Shown piece by piece: positions 5,719 through 6,087 of a DNA stretch of 6,087 nucleotides. The notes beneath the pieces are model-generated. The model had not been told where the DNA came from, ran no database searches, and was given only the letters and a program-made list of their open reading frames with translations. The stretch comes from Clostridia bacterium (lineage in GTDB: Bacteria > Bacillota > Clostridia > Oscillospirales > Acutalibacteraceae). Made by a program: the position numbers and the translations under genes. The DNA is taken from contig JAGACE010000035.1 in the NCBI GenBank assembly GCA_017614275.1, positions 1 to 6,087 of the forward strand, written 5' to 3'. The stretch's first letter is position 1. Each line of letters begins with the position of its first letter.

Positions 5719-6087
5719 ATGACCGGAATCATCTGCCTCAACAAACCCGAAGGCATCACGTCATTCCAGGCGGTCCGGCAGCTGCGCGCCATCACCGGGG
5801 AGAAGAAGGCGGGCCACTGCGGCACGCTGGATCCTCTGGCCACGGGCGTCCTGCCCGTCATGCTCGGCGGCGCCACGCGGTTTCTGGAATACCTGCCGAC
5901 CACCCCGAAGGCATACCGGGCCGCCCTGAAACTGGGCGTTCGGACGGACACCCTGGATCGGACGGGGAACGTGCTGGAAGAGCGCGACGTCACCGTCTCC
6001 CGGGACGACCTTCTGGCGGCGCTGGACGGCTTCCGGGGCGATCTGCTCCAGGTGCCTCCGATGTACTCCGCCCTCAAAAAAGACGGC
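5719..6087 (+). CDS. truB: tRNA pseudouridine(55) synthase TruB, N-terminal part (3' end outside window)
   Basis: TruB converts uridine 55 in the T-loop of most tRNAs to pseudouridine and also acts as a tRNA chaperone. The frame stays open to the end of the window, giving 123 residues of a protein usually near 300. The N-terminus GIICLNKPEGITSFQAVRQL (3-22) matches the family motif. The catalytic motif follows as GHCGTLDPLATGVLPVMLGG (32-51), with D38 as the expected catalytic aspartate. KAYRAALKLGVRTDTLDRTG (64-83) holds the conserved Tyr66 and the TDT.D..G motif, and QVPPMYSALKKDG closes the fragment. Two positions differ from the forms I know best: Cys34 where Thr is usual and Gln17 where Asp is usual. 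The gene starts 10 nt after nrnA and is the usual neighbour of rbfA in bacterial operons. Confidence 0.96.
   Translation, partial: MTGIICLNKPEGITSFQAVRQLRAITGEKKAGHCGTLDPLATGVLPVMLGGATRFLEYLPTTPKAYRAALKLGVRTDTLDRTGNVLEERDVTVSRDDLLAALDGFRGDLLQVPPMYSALKKDG

Noticed and set aside
4551..6077. A 508-residue reverse-strand open frame opposite rbfA, nrnA and truB
   Set aside because: It spans three well-supported forward genes, shows no conserved motifs and no ribosome binding site, and has the composition expected of an antisense shadow.

Overview
This window is a GC-rich stretch of bacterial chromosome carrying the nusA-infB transcription/translation operon. Eight genes all read on the + strand: rimP (3' part), nusA, rnpM (ylxR), ylxQ, infB, rbfA, nrnA and truB (5' part). 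The order rimP-nusA-ylxR-ylxQ-infB-rbfA is the Firmicutes arrangement. A DHH-family nrnA between rbfA and truB, and no ylxP (DUF503), fit Clostridia better than Bacillus. NusA is short, without the C-terminal acidic repeats of proteobacteria. The IF2 N-terminus has an extended first IF2_N-like domain and a Lys/Glu/Ala/Pro linker. Together these suggest a high-GC member of the Oscillospiraceae/Ruminococcaceae or a close relative. That placement is an inference from recalled family features, not from a search.

Layout: rimP ends at 273. nusA starts at 301 after a 27-nt gap, and rnpM at 1423 after a 39-nt gap. From there the genes are tightly packed. rnpM and ylxQ overlap by 20 nt, ylxQ and infB by 7 nt. 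The infB stop codon is part of the rbfA Shine-Dalgarno sequence, rbfA and nrnA share an ATGA junction, and truB follows nrnA after 10 nt. I see no promoter-like gap and no intrinsic terminator, so the window looks like the interior of one transcript whose promoter lies upstream of rimP and whose end lies beyond truB. No stretch over 300 bases lacks a gene.

The genes work around one theme, coupling RNA synthesis to ribosome assembly and translation start. RimP and RbfA mature the 30S subunit, NusA controls RNA polymerase pausing, termination and antitermination, and IF2 places initiator tRNA. RnpM and YlxQ are small RNA-binding proteins, NrnA degrades very short RNAs, and TruB makes pseudouridine 55 in tRNA.

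I found no mobile element, CRISPR array, tRNA, rRNA or undescribed system. The points worth a second look are small: a substitution in the IF2 switch I motif, the overlap architecture, the lysine-rich IF2 linker, and residue changes beside the conserved motifs of TruB. Very long reverse-strand ORFs are codon-bias shadows.
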